Assembly: GCF_002018875.1 (NCBI RefSeq)
Contig: NZ_MVOL01000021.1
Span: forward strand, 17,438-81,437
Direction: 5' to 3'
Length of the DNA stretch: 64,000 nt
DNA from: Pseudomonas sp. MF4836
Lineage (GTDB): Bacteria > Pseudomonadota > Gammaproteobacteria > Pseudomonadales > Pseudomonadaceae
A program made the translations under genes and the position numbers. Below the pieces are notes generated by a model that did not search any database, was not told where the DNA came from, and worked only from the letters and a program-made list of their open reading frames with translations. Below, piece after piece: positions 17,089 through 26,345 of this stretch (position 1 is the stretch's first letter; the number at the start of each line of letters is the position of its first letter).

Positions 17089-18329
17089 GGTTGTTCGGTC
17101 TCCATCTGCACGTCCTGCAGCAGCACCGCGAAGTCCTTGAGGGTCTGTTCGTCGACCTCGCTGCCGTAGTTGTCGTGCCAGGCGCGGCTGAACAGCTCCT
17201 GGGGGCTGAGCTGGTCGAGTTCGATCAGTTGCGCGCCGTCCTCGCTGCTGTCGCCGGTACGGTTGCCGGCGTATTCGGCGGCGATCCGCACCAGGCGCAC
17301 GGCCTTGTTCTGCAGGGCGGTTTCCACTTGCTGGCGCAGGTCGGGCTGGGGTTCGTCGAGCCGTATCCGCACTTCCAGCCAGGGCTGGCGCTGTTCGTCG
17401 GCCAGCAGGTCGATGTCCGGCAGTTGCCCCAGTTGCAGCAGGATCTCGGCCAGTGGCGCCGGGCCCAGGCGTTGCAGGTGCACGGCGCGGGGAATCAGCC
17501 TGGGTTCGACGCTGACCAGGGTCTCGCCGTCCAGGCGCACGTCGAGGATCTGGTGCTTGTAGTCGATCTCCGAGAACGACAGCGGGATCGGCGAACCGCT
17601 GTAGCGGATGCGCTCTTCGCCGTTGACCTTTTGCGGTTTGTGCAAATGGCCGAGGGCGACGTAGCTGATGCTTGGGCCGAACAGGCTGGCGGGTAGGGCT
17701 TCGGCGTTGCCGATGATCAGGCTGCGCTCGGAGTCTTCCGAGATCGAGCCGCCGGCCATGTGCGCGTGGCTGATGGCGATCAGGGCCTGGCCCGGTTCGC
17801 GCTTGGCCTCGGCGGCGGCAATCAGGCGTGCATGCACCTGGCCGATGCCCTTGAGGTAGTCGTCGCCCAGTTGTGCGCCGGTGACTTCGGCCGGGCGCAA
17901 AAAAGGCAGCGCCAGGCACCAGCCGCCAATCGCGCCGCTGGCGTCGGGCAATGGCAGCAGCAGGCGTTCGGCGTCGAGCTGGCCGTCATCCAGCCATAGC
18001 ACCCGGCCCAGGGCGTGGGTGCGCAGGCGCCGCATCAAGGGCGCGGGCAGTTCGATGCGAGCCCCGGAGTCGTGGTTGCCGGCGATCATCACGATGGTCA
18101 GCAGCGGCTGCTGTTCGTGGGCGCTGACGATAAAGTCGTACAGGCCTTCCTGGGCTTTGACCGGCGGGTTGACGGTGTCGAAGATATCGCCGGCGATCAG
18201 CAGCACATCGGGCTGCTCCTGCTTGAGCTGGCGCAGCAGCCAGTCGAGAAAGCTGGAATGTTCGAAGTCGCGTTCCTGGCCGTGGAGGTTCTGCCCCAGG
18301 TGCCAGTCGGAGGTGTGGAACAGTCGCAA
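17085..18329 (-). CDS. sbcD: Exonuclease SbcD (Mre11-like nuclease subunit)
   Basis: A 414-residue metallo-nuclease, partner of SbcC. Phosphoesterase motifs are DWHLGQ near the N-terminus, then GDIFDT, GNHDSG and, later, SHAHMAGG and GHLHKPQ. The start codon is TTG at 18329 with GGAG about seven bases upstream; the protein then begins with the family's usual MRLFHTSDWHLG, so TTG is well supported. It lies 59 bp downstream of the BatD-like gene and may be read with the BAT operon. It overlaps sbcC by four bases. Confidence 0.95.
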   Translation of the reverse strand: MRLFHTSDWHLGQNLHGQERDFEHSSFLDWLLRQLKQEQPDVLLIAGDIFDTVNPPVKAQEGLYDFIVSAHEQQPLLTIVMIAGNHDSGARIELPAPLMRRLRTHALGRVLWLDDGQLDAERLLLPLPDASGAIGGWCLALPFLRPAEVTGAQLGDDYLKGIGQVHARLIAAAEAKREPGQALIAISHAHMAGGSISEDSERSLIIGNAEALPASLFGPSISYVALGHLHKPQKVNGEERIRYSGSPIPLSFSEIDYKHQILDVRLDGETLVSVEPRLIPRAVHLQRLGPAPLAEILLQLGQLPDIDLLADEQRQPWLEVRIRLDEPQPDLRQQVETALQNKAVRLVRIAAEYAGNRTGDSSEDGAQLIELDQLSPQELFSRAWHDNYGSEVDEQTLKDFAVLLQDVQMETEQP

Positions 18330-18347
18330 AATAAGCTCCAGAAAGCA

Positions 18348-18384
18348 GCGGCAAGCTTGTAGCTAGAAGCTCAAAGCTTGCCGC
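18348..18384. repeat. Inverted repeat between batD-like gene and sbcD
   Basis: Perfect 11-bp arms GCGGCAAGCTT (18348-18358) and AAGCTTGCCGC (18374-18384) with a 15-base loop containing further AGC-T-rich text. It resembles the GCTTGTAGCT-type intergenic repeats of pseudomonads. There is no strong T-run, so it would at most attenuate read-through from the BAT operon into sbcD. Confidence 0.55.
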
Positions 18385-18388
18385 GGCC

Positions 18389-20032
18389 CTACTTAGGGTA
18401 AAGGGGCGGCAGGCTGCTGGTGTCGGCCACCGGGGCCTGGACCCGCTCATTGATGGGGATGGTGCGAATCGCGCGCCACAGTTCTTCGCCTTGCCAGTAT
18501 TGGCCGGTTTCGCTGTAGAGCGCGCCGTTGAGGCCGTCGAGGGCGTCGGACAGCGGCACGAAGCGTGCGGCCATGTCGGCCAGGGTTTCCGGTTGCTGGC
18601 GAGCCCAGGCATCCAGGGCCTGGCGGGTGGCCTGAGGGTCGTTGGCCAGGCTCGCGCGTTTCAGGTCGTCGAGCAGCGTGCGCGGGCTGGGCCCGGTTTG
18701 CGCCGCCCGCAGGATCGCCGGTTGCCAGCGGGCGCGCCACCACAGGCCGAAGCCGATCAGGGTGGTGCAGGCCAGCAGCAGTGTGCTCAGTTGCCAGGCC
18801 CAGAGGCTGGAATTGTCGACGCTGCTGCTCGGTGTCGGGTTGCCGGCCGGGGTGTCCACCACCAGGCTCGGGTTGTTCGCCACGTGCAGGGTGCGGGCGG
18901 GCAGGGTGCTGCGTTCCAGGTGGTCTTCAAAGGTGTTCCACCACACCACTTCCACCGCCGGCAGTTCAATGCTGCCGCTGCGGTTGGGCACCAGGGCCTG
19001 GCTGTCTTCGCGAATGCCGATCAGCCCGCGCTCGCTGTTCTGGTTGCTCAACTGCGGCTGGTCCGGGTAGCTGCGCAGGCCGCTGACTTCACTGCTGGGC
19101 AGGGGCGGCAGTTGCGAGCTGGACAGGCCTTCGGCGCGCAGGGTCAGGCTGCGGGTCACCGAGTCGCCGACCTGCAGATTGTCCGGCTCCGGGTTCCAGC
19201 TTTCGCTCAGGCTCAGGCTGCGGGCCGGCAGCCAGGGAGCGTCGGCCGGGTAGGCGGCGGGCTTGGCCTTGACCGACAGCGGCATTTCGGCGGAGCTGAC
19301 GTGGATCAGCTTGCCCGGCTTGGGCCCCAAGGGCGCCGGCTCCTGGCTTGGCTTGACGTCGACCATGGTCGCGCTGAAGGTCTGCGCCGGGATCAGCAGC
19401 GCGCCGCTGTGTTGCGGGTAGATGGCGTAGCGCATCTCGATCACGCCGTGGCGCACGCCATTGATGACCTTCTCGAAGGTGCGCTGCTCGCCCAGCTGTT
19501 CGACTCGGGCGTCGCCGATCTGCAACGGGGTCAGGCTGCTGTCGTCGTACAGCGCCACCGAATGGTAAATGTGCAGGGTCAACAGGGCCTGGGCCTGCAC
19601 GTAGACGCTGTCCTGGTCGAGGCTGACGTCGATGAACACCGGCTCCATGCGGCTGTCGGGCAGTTGCGCAGCGCTCTCGATCACCTGCAGGGTGATCGGC
19701 TGGCTCTGCACCTCGCCCAGTTGCAGGGCCGGGATCAGCACGGTGCCGGTCTGGCGTGGCAGCAGGGTGATGATCCAGCGCGTGGTGGCGCGGCTTTCAT
19801 CGCTCAGGGTGGTCAACTGGTTGACCTGGCGCGTGCCGCGCACCTCGAACGACGGCTCCAGCGGCGCCAGGTCGGGTTTGCCGAACAGGGTGACGTCGTT
19901 GGACTCCAGGGTCAGCTCCACGGTTTCTCCGGAGTTCACCCGGCTGCGGTCGACACTGGCGACCAGCCCGGCGCCCTGGGCCAGGGAGGCCCAGAGAAAG
20001 AAGGTGAGCAAGAGGGCGGTGAAGCGGGTCAT
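18389..20032 (-). CDS. BatD-like protein (oxygen-tolerance family)
   Basis: A 547-residue envelope protein of the BatD family. A signal peptide (MTRFTALLLTFFLWASLAQG) is followed by long beta-rich periplasmic domains that start SVDRSRVNSGETVELTL, with a transmembrane helix near residues 420-445 and a cytosolic helical tail. I chose the ATG at 20032, which overlaps the stop of the upstream VWA/TPR gene and gives the signal peptide. BatD is the last gene of the BAT (Bacteroides aerotolerance) operon type. Its biochemical role is unsettled; it probably assembles with the VWA proteins in the inner membrane. Confidence 0.9.
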   Translation of the reverse strand: MTRFTALLLTFFLWASLAQGAGLVASVDRSRVNSGETVELTLESNDVTLFGKPDLAPLEPSFEVRGTRQVNQLTTLSDESRATTRWIITLLPRQTGTVLIPALQLGEVQSQPITLQVIESAAQLPDSRMEPVFIDVSLDQDSVYVQAQALLTLHIYHSVALYDDSSLTPLQIGDARVEQLGEQRTFEKVINGVRHGVIEMRYAIYPQHSGALLIPAQTFSATMVDVKPSQEPAPLGPKPGKLIHVSSAEMPLSVKAKPAAYPADAPWLPARSLSLSESWNPEPDNLQVGDSVTRSLTLRAEGLSSSQLPPLPSSEVSGLRSYPDQPQLSNQNSERGLIGIREDSQALVPNRSGSIELPAVEVVWWNTFEDHLERSTLPARTLHVANNPSLVVDTPAGNPTPSSSVDNSSLWAWQLSTLLLACTTLIGFGLWWRARWQPAILRAAQTGPSPRTLLDDLKRASLANDPQATRQALDAWARQQPETLADMAARFVPLSDALDGLNGALYSETGQYWQGEELWRAIRTIPINERVQAPVADTSSLPPLYPK

Positions 20033-21789
20033 CGAGTTTTTCCCTGATCCTGATGTTGTTGCTGTTCGTACCAGAATTTGCGCCGCAGCAATTCGCCGGG
20101 GTCGTCCGGAATCTTGCGCAGCCATTGCTCTAATGCCTGCCTGCGCTCGCCGTCCAGGGTCTCTGCACCGGCGCGCAGGGGTGGTGTTGTGGTGCGCTCG
20201 TCACCCAGTTCGGAACCCGGCACATCGGACTGCCCGGACTGGGCCTGGGTGTCCGCAGGTTGCTCTTCGTCTCCCTGGCCATTGCCCGCAGGCGGGTTCT
20301 GCCCCTGGTTTTCGTGCTCGCCGGGTGCCTGGGAGCCCTGGTTGGCAGCGCCCGATTGCGCCGAGGTGCCGGTTTCGTCGCCGTCGCCAGGCTGCTCCTT
20401 GTCCGGGACCTCGGGGGTGGTCACCTGTTGTTCTTGCAGCAGGCTTTCGACCAGGGCCTTGTTCTGCAGCGCCGGTTGCAGGTCGGGCTGCAACTCCAGG
20501 GCCTGTTCGTAGGCGTCCACCGCGGCCTCCAGCTCACCGCTGCGGGCCAGGGCGTTGCCACGATTGTAGTGGGCGCGGGCGTCGCTGCCTTCGGCAAAGC
20601 GCTGAGCGGCAGCGGCGTAGTCGCCGGCCTCATACAGGGCCACGCCTTGCCATTGCAGGTCCTGGAAGTGCCGCGCCGCGTCGGCGGGGCGTTGCTGTTG
20701 CAACAGGCGCTGGCCTTGCTGGTCGGGCCGCAGCCACAGGTCGTTGAACTCGAAGGCGTAGCTGGGCTGCGGCAGCATGAACAGCAGCGGCAGGCAGAAC
20801 AGCCAGCCACGGCGCCCGGCGCAGGCCGCCAGCAACAACAGCGGCAACAGCAGCCAGTAACCCTGGTCGGCCCATGTGTCGAGTTGCAGGGTCTGGCCGT
20901 CGTCGCGCAGGTTGCGCGGGCCACCCAGCAGGCCCAGGCCGCGCAAGTCATTGTCATCCAGGCGCACCTGGCGATAACGCCCGCCGAGGTCGCCGAGGAA
21001 GCTTTTCAGACTCGGGCTGTCGAGGCGCGAAACCAGGATCGCGCCCTGGTCATCCTTGAGCAGGCTGCCGTTTTCCTGGGTTACCGGTGCACCGTCACGG
21101 CTGCCGATCCCCAGCATCAATAGTTGCGGTGCACGGCCACCCAGGGCCTGGCGGATGCCTTGGCGTTCCTGTTCGCTGAGGGACGAGGCGATCAACAGGA
21201 TCCGGCCCTGGCCCAGGGCGCCCTGGTCCAGCAGTTGCAGGGCCTTGTGCACCGCGAGGTCGGCGCGCTGGCCGGCCTCGGGCATGATCGACGGCTTGAG
21301 CGCTTCGAGCAGGTTGCGGCTGGTGGCCAGGTCGTCCGACAGCGGCACCAGGGTGTGGGCACTGCCGGCGTAGACCACGATGGCGGTCTGCGCGTCGCTG
21401 CGCAGTTGCAGCAGGTCCAGCAGCTTGCGCCGCGCCTGTTCGAGGCGGTTGGGCGGCACGTCGCTGGCAAGCATTTGCGGCGTCAGCTCCAGCAGCACCA
21501 CCAGCGGGTCGGCGGGCTTCTGGCTGATTTGCTCCACACGCTGCCAGCTGGGGCCGAGCAGTGCCAGGACCGCGATCAGCCACGCCAGGCCGAGCACCAC
21601 CCAGGGCATTTTGCTCTCACGGCCGTTGCCGCCGCTGAGCAGGGCAGCATGGAAGGCCGGTGGCAGGATCATCTGCCAGCGCCCGGCGCGTTTTTGCCGA
21701 TGCCAGAGGTGCCACAGCAGCCAGCCGAGCGGCAGCAACAGCAGCAGCCAGGCGGGGCGGAACCAGTGCGGCCAGAGCGCGGCGATCAT
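20029..21789 (-). CDS. VWA plus TPR membrane protein (BatB/BatC-like fusion)
   Basis: A 586-residue inner-membrane protein. Two N-terminal helices (about 10-30 and 60-82) are followed by a von Willebrand A domain to about residue 280, another membrane segment pair (about 305-345), TPR repeats (DAARHFQDLQWQGVALYEAG, ARAHYNRGNALARSG) and a long acidic Gln/Gly/Glu-rich tail. It combines BatB- and BatC-like parts in one chain. The metal site expected as D-x-S-x-S reads E-L-T-P-Q here, so metal binding is doubtful. It overlaps its neighbours by four bases on both sides. Confidence 0.9.
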   Translation of the reverse strand: MIAALWPHWFRPAWLLLLLPLGWLLWHLWHRQKRAGRWQMILPPAFHAALLSGGNGRESKMPWVVLGLAWLIAVLALLGPSWQRVEQISQKPADPLVVLLELTPQMLASDVPPNRLEQARRKLLDLLQLRSDAQTAIVVYAGSAHTLVPLSDDLATSRNLLEALKPSIMPEAGQRADLAVHKALQLLDQGALGQGRILLIASSLSEQERQGIRQALGGRAPQLLMLGIGSRDGAPVTQENGSLLKDDQGAILVSRLDSPSLKSFLGDLGGRYRQVRLDDNDLRGLGLLGGPRNLRDDGQTLQLDTWADQGYWLLLPLLLLAACAGRRGWLFCLPLLFMLPQPSYAFEFNDLWLRPDQQGQRLLQQQRPADAARHFQDLQWQGVALYEAGDYAAAAQRFAEGSDARAHYNRGNALARSGELEAAVDAYEQALELQPDLQPALQNKALVESLLQEQQVTTPEVPDKEQPGDGDETGTSAQSGAANQGSQAPGEHENQGQNPPAGNGQGDEEQPADTQAQSGQSDVPGSELGDERTTTPPLRAGAETLDGERRQALEQWLRKIPDDPGELLRRKFWYEQQQHQDQGKTR

Positions 21790-22862
21790 CGACGCCTCCG
21801 CAGGCGCAGGCGTTTGAGACGCTCGCGCCAGTCATGGGCCGGTTGCAGGAAGTGCGCCTTGGTGAAGAACCGTTGCAGCGGGTTCTCCGGCCAGCGCTCG
21901 CGCACCACCAGCAGCATGCTGAAAATCAGCGCCAGGGCCAGCGGCCAGCTATAGAGTGCCTGGGCCGGGCGCGCCTGGGTCGGCTGCTGGGCCACGGGCT
22001 CCAGTTGGTCGAGGGTTTCCTTGATGGCTTGCAGCTCCTGGCCGTCGCGGGCGCGGAAGTAGCGGCCGCCGGTGACTGTGGCGATTTCCTTGAGGGCCGG
22101 CTCGTCCAGGTCGAGGCTCGGGTTCAGCCCCAGCAGGCCCTGGGTGCCGCTTTGCTCGGGGTCGGCGCCGATGCCGATCGGGTAGATTTTCACCCCTTCT
22201 TCAGCGGCCAGGCGCGCAGCGGTCAGGGGGTCGATTTCGCCGCCGTTGTTGGCGCCGTCGGTCACCAGGATCAGCACCCGGCTTTGCGCCGGGCGTTGGC
22301 GCAGGCGTTTCAAGGCCAGGCCGATGGCATCGCCGATGGCGGTGTTTTTACCGGCGATGCCGATCTTCGCTTCATCCAGCCAGATGCGCACCGTGCGGCG
22401 GTCGAAGGTCAGTGGCGCCTGCAGGTAAGCCTTGCTGCCGAACAGGATCAGGCCCACGCGGTCGCCTTCGCGGCCTTCGAGAAAGTCCCCCAGAAGGTGC
22501 TGCACCAGGCTCAGGCGGCTGACGTCTTCGTCCAGCCACTGCATATCGGGGAAGTCCATGGAGCCGGATACGTCCACCGCCACCAGCAGGTCGCGACCGC
22601 TGGCCGCCACCGGCAGGGGTTCGCCCAGCCATTGGGGACGGGCCGCAGCCAGCAGCAGCAACAGCCACAGCAGGATGAACGGTGCCTGCTGGCGCCAGGC
22701 CGGCAGGTTGGCCCGGGCCCGGCGCCGGGCCAGGCCTTCGAGTTCGGTGAGGAAGCTGATCTTCAGCGCCGGCTCGCCGCTGTCGGCCACCGGCAGCAGC
22801 ACCCGCAGCAGCCACGGCAGTGGCAACAGGGCAAAGACCCAGGGCCAGGCGAACTCAAACAT
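21786..22862 (-). CDS. VWA-domain membrane protein (BatA-like)
   Basis: A 358-residue inner-membrane protein with two N-terminal helices (about 5-25 and 60-75), a von Willebrand A domain with an intact MIDAS motif DVSGSMD (from D97), conserved DGANNGG later, and a C-terminal helix near residue 310. BatA-type proteins sit next to MoxR ATPases and are thought to help assemble or regulate envelope complexes. It overlaps both neighbouring genes, so the BAT operon is tightly coupled. Confidence 0.92.
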   Translation of the reverse strand: MFEFAWPWVFALLPLPWLLRVLLPVADSGEPALKISFLTELEGLARRRARANLPAWRQQAPFILLWLLLLLAAARPQWLGEPLPVAASGRDLLVAVDVSGSMDFPDMQWLDEDVSRLSLVQHLLGDFLEGREGDRVGLILFGSKAYLQAPLTFDRRTVRIWLDEAKIGIAGKNTAIGDAIGLALKRLRQRPAQSRVLILVTDGANNGGEIDPLTAARLAAEEGVKIYPIGIGADPEQSGTQGLLGLNPSLDLDEPALKEIATVTGGRYFRARDGQELQAIKETLDQLEPVAQQPTQARPAQALYSWPLALALIFSMLLVVRERWPENPLQRFFTKAHFLQPAHDWRERLKRLRLRRRR

Positions 22863-23349
22863 GGTTGCGGATCCAGGTGTCGACCGCCTGGGTCAGGCCG
22901 GCGATGGCTTTGTCGTCGAGCTTGCACTCGGGCTTGTAGGCGCCTTCCACCAGCACCATCCAGCGCGTCAGCCCCGCAGCCGGGCAGCGGTTGTCGAGAA
23001 ACGCCAGCCATTTGCGGCCGTTCAGGGTATGGCTCTGGCTGTAGGGGTAGTGGTTGCGGCACAAGCGCTTGAGCAGCGCATTGAGCTGTTGCAGCCAGGC
23101 CCCGGCCGGTGCGCCGTCGTAGGGCTTGGGCAGCAGCGCCAGTTCGGCCAGGGCCGCCAGGCGCACCGGGTCCAGGGGCAGTTCGGCGCGCACGATGGGG
23201 CGCTTGCGCGGCCACCAGCGTTTGAGCCGCCACAGGCCGAACCCCAGCAACGGCAGCAGCACCAGCAGCAGCCACCAGCCCGGGGCGGGCGGCCAGAAGC
23301 CGATGGCGGGCGGGGCCATCAAGGGCTGCAGTTGTTCGAGGCTGCTCAT
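22855..23349 (-). CDS. DUF4381 domain protein (BAT operon)
   Basis: A 164-residue protein with a single transmembrane helix near residues 23-42 (GWWLLLVLLPLLGFGLW) and a basic stretch after it, followed by a soluble domain (ALNALLKRLCRN, WLAFLD). This is the DUF4381 pattern, regularly placed between DUF58 and BatA genes. The start overlaps the DUF58 stop (23346-23349), and the stop overlaps batA by eight bases. Molecular role unknown. Confidence 0.88.
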   Translation of the reverse strand: MSSLEQLQPLMAPPAIGFWPPAPGWWLLLVLLPLLGFGLWRLKRWWPRKRPIVRAELPLDPVRLAALAELALLPKPYDGAPAGAWLQQLNALLKRLCRNHYPYSQSHTLNGRKWLAFLDNRCPAAGLTRWMVLVEGAYKPECKLDDKAIAGLTQAVDTWIRNHV

Positions 23350-24293
23350 CGGGATTTACCCGGGCGTTGCGGGTTCAGGTATTCGCGCAGTTGTTCGACC
23401 ATCTCGCTCTGGGTGCTCAGAGGCATCAGCAGCACCCGCAGCTTTTGCGCCAGCAGCTCCCAACGGGCGATGCGCGCCTCACTCATGGCGCGGTAGGCCT
23501 GGCGCAGGTCGTAATTCAGGGTGTCGAGCTCCAGCTGCGCACCACGCTCGGCAAAGCGCAGCAGGCCGGCGGCGGGCAGGGCGTGGTCGAGGGGATCGGA
23601 CAGCGGCATCAGCAGCAGGTCGCAATGGCGTGAAAGCAGGCTCAGCTGTTGTTCGGCGGCGTCGGACAGGGCGCGCTCGTCGCAGATCACGATCACCAGG
23701 CTGCCCGGGCGCAGGACTTCGCGGCCACGGCGCAGGGCGGTGCCCAGGGCATCGCGCTCGGGTTCGGTCTCGGTGTGCAGCGACTGGTTGACCCGCACCA
23801 GGCGGTTGAGCAGCTGCAACAGGCTCTGTTTGCTGCGGCGCGGCTTGATTTCGTAGTGTTCGTCATCGCCGAACACCAGGCCGCCGACCCGGTCGTTGTG
23901 ACCCAGGGCGGCCCAGCCGATCAGGCTCGCGGCCTGGGCGGCGAGCACCGATTTGAACATCAGCCCGGAACCGAAGAACAACCGGCGACTTTGCTCGACC
24001 ATGATGAAAATCGGCCGTTCGCGTTCTTCATGGAACAGCTTGGTGTGCGGTTCCTGGGTGCGCGCCGTCACGCGCCAGTCGATGGTGCGCACGTCGTCGC
24101 CGGCCTGGTAGACCCGCACCTGATCGAAGTCGACCCCGCGTCCACGGAGTTTCGAGTGGTGCAGGCCGATCAGCGGGCTGCGTTGGCTCGGGGTCGAGAA
24201 CAGCTGCACTTCGCGCACCCGATGGCGCATCTCGATCAGCTCGGCGAGGCTGATGCGGATGCCGGGTTCGGCGGTCTTGGGGCTCGGGCTCAT
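23346..24293 (-). CDS. DUF58 domain protein (BAT operon)
   Basis: A 315-residue DUF58 protein with the family block DFDQVRVYQAGDDVRTIDWR and a VWA-like C-terminal half (SLVIVICDERALS). It has no membrane helix. I chose the ATG at 24293; a TTG at 24302 overlaps the moxR stop (TTGA) and would add three residues, and neither has a clear ribosome-binding site. DUF58 proteins are paired with MoxR ATPases and VWA proteins in most bacteria. Confidence 0.9.
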   Translation of the reverse strand: MSPSPKTAEPGIRISLAELIEMRHRVREVQLFSTPSQRSPLIGLHHSKLRGRGVDFDQVRVYQAGDDVRTIDWRVTARTQEPHTKLFHEERERPIFIMVEQSRRLFFGSGLMFKSVLAAQAASLIGWAALGHNDRVGGLVFGDDEHYEIKPRRSKQSLLQLLNRLVRVNQSLHTETEPERDALGTALRRGREVLRPGSLVIVICDERALSDAAEQQLSLLSRHCDLLLMPLSDPLDHALPAAGLLRFAERGAQLELDTLNYDLRQAYRAMSEARIARWELLAQKLRVLLMPLSTQSEMVEQLREYLNPQRPGKSR

Positions 24294-24298
24294 GGGGG

Positions 24299-25258
<960 letters not shown>

Positions 25259-25400
25259 CGATGACTGTTCCTGGAGAGGGAGAGCCCGGGTGTTCGAGTA
25301 ACGCCGGGGCTGGGGGCGATACTTTAATCCATAGCAGGGGGTGCCGACTAACGGGGAAATCCGGAATTGCCGATTTAGTCGAAAAAATCAGCCCGTAGCG

Positions 25401-25430
25401 CTGTAGCCGCTGCCGCAGGCTGCGCAGGCC
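25401..25430 (-). repeat. Single REP element
   Basis: CTGTAGCCGCTGCC (25401-25414) is the exact inverse of the core at 10555 and 36196, followed by GCAGGCTGCGCAGG. No partner arm is found nearby. Confidence 0.75.
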
Positions 25431-25479
25431 GGGGAGGGCGATACAGGTTTGTCCCACACCCTCCCGGCGGCCACAGGGC

Positions 25480-25833
25480 TTACAGCTGGCTTATATAGGT
25501 GCCGGTGCCCTTGAGGATGTTTTGCAGGGTCAGTTCGACTTCGGCGAGGTCGCTGGCGGCGGTGGCGTGGTGGATTTCCAGGTGGTCGTCGCCGTTGAGG
25601 GCGTCGGCGTCGGCCGCGGCGATTTCGATCAGCAGGCGGGTCGGGCTCAGGGTGACTTTCACCCCGTCCAGGGTCGAAGGCTCACCGTCGAGGGTGATTT
25701 CCAGCTCGTCCTCATCCGGGTAGCGGCTCATCAGAAACATGTCGCCCTGGCTGCTGTGGCAGCAGAGCATGGCCATGTTGTCTTCTTCGTCATCGCAGGG
25801 GTTGGCGATCAAATGGGCGGTGGTCAGTTGCAT
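25480..25833 (-). CDS. Hypothetical protein, 117 aa, acidic
   Basis: I do not recognise the family. The product is cytosolic, rich in Asp/Glu, with CDDEEDNMAMLCC near the N-terminus and alternating hydrophobic residues that suggest beta structure (TLDGVKVTLSPTRLLIEIA). I chose the ATG at 25833 because AGGAA lies eight bases upstream; an in-frame codon at 25860 lacks a ribosome-binding site. It stands alone between a REP element and the gdhB promoter region. Confidence 0.72.
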   Translation of the reverse strand: MQLTTAHLIANPCDDEEDNMAMLCCHSSQGDMFLMSRYPDEDELEITLDGEPSTLDGVKVTLSPTRLLIEIAAADADALNGDDHLEIHHATAASDLAEVELTLQNILKGTGTYISQL

Positions 25834-26345
25834 GGGGCTGTTCCTGAAGAGTGGCTGCACGGACCCACAGCGGGGCAGGCAAAGTGCAATTCTGCCAGCC
25901 CTGGGGAATTTCTGCTGGTTTGCGTGTCTGAGAACAGGTCGTGACCGCAGTCGCCCTGGCGGGTCATTTCTGGTACGCCAGTACCCCGAAAACCAGGTTC
26001 AGGCCACGGTTCGGCCCGCTGGCTGCTAGTGTTGTGCGGGGTGCGGCGCGTCGGGTGCGTGCCAATGACCGAATATGTCGCAGCATCGCAAGCAGCGGCC
26101 TTGCCGCACTCGTTAAGCTGCGCAACGGATGGACACCTGTAAAGGCATTGTGCGCGTGATGCGTCAGTCGTTTTTGCAGATGCCCATCGCAGCGAAGGTG
26201 AATGTGACCCGAGTGTCCCGTCCAGCTTCACCACCTTGTCATCCTGCAACCTCTGCCCGAGATCAGGAGCAGGGTGACGCTTGACCCCGCAAGGGGATTG
26301 CACGCGACGCTTCCATCAATAACAAGCCCAAGCGGAGTACCACAG
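25834..26345. other. 512-bp intergenic region upstream of gdhB
   Basis: No gene is supported here. It should hold the divergent promoters of the hypothetical gene and of gdhB. One candidate ArgR half-site lies at 26076-26091. The last 30 bases include the gdhB ribosome-binding site CGGAG. Confidence 0.55.
26076..26091 (+). promoter_or_regulatory. Candidate ArgR half-site upstream of gdhB
   Basis: TGTCGC, eight bases, then AA matches the pseudomonad ArgR half-site pattern TGTCGC-N8-AA exactly. It lies 270 bp before the gdhB ATG. The P. aeruginosa gdhB gene is arginine-inducible, which makes this plausible, but I found no convincing second half-site at the expected spacing. Confidence 0.38.

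Noticed and set aside
17089..17919. N-terminal extension of sbcC
   Set aside because: The frame is open upstream of 17088, but it is out of frame within sbcD, and the family start MKILAIRLKNL is clear.
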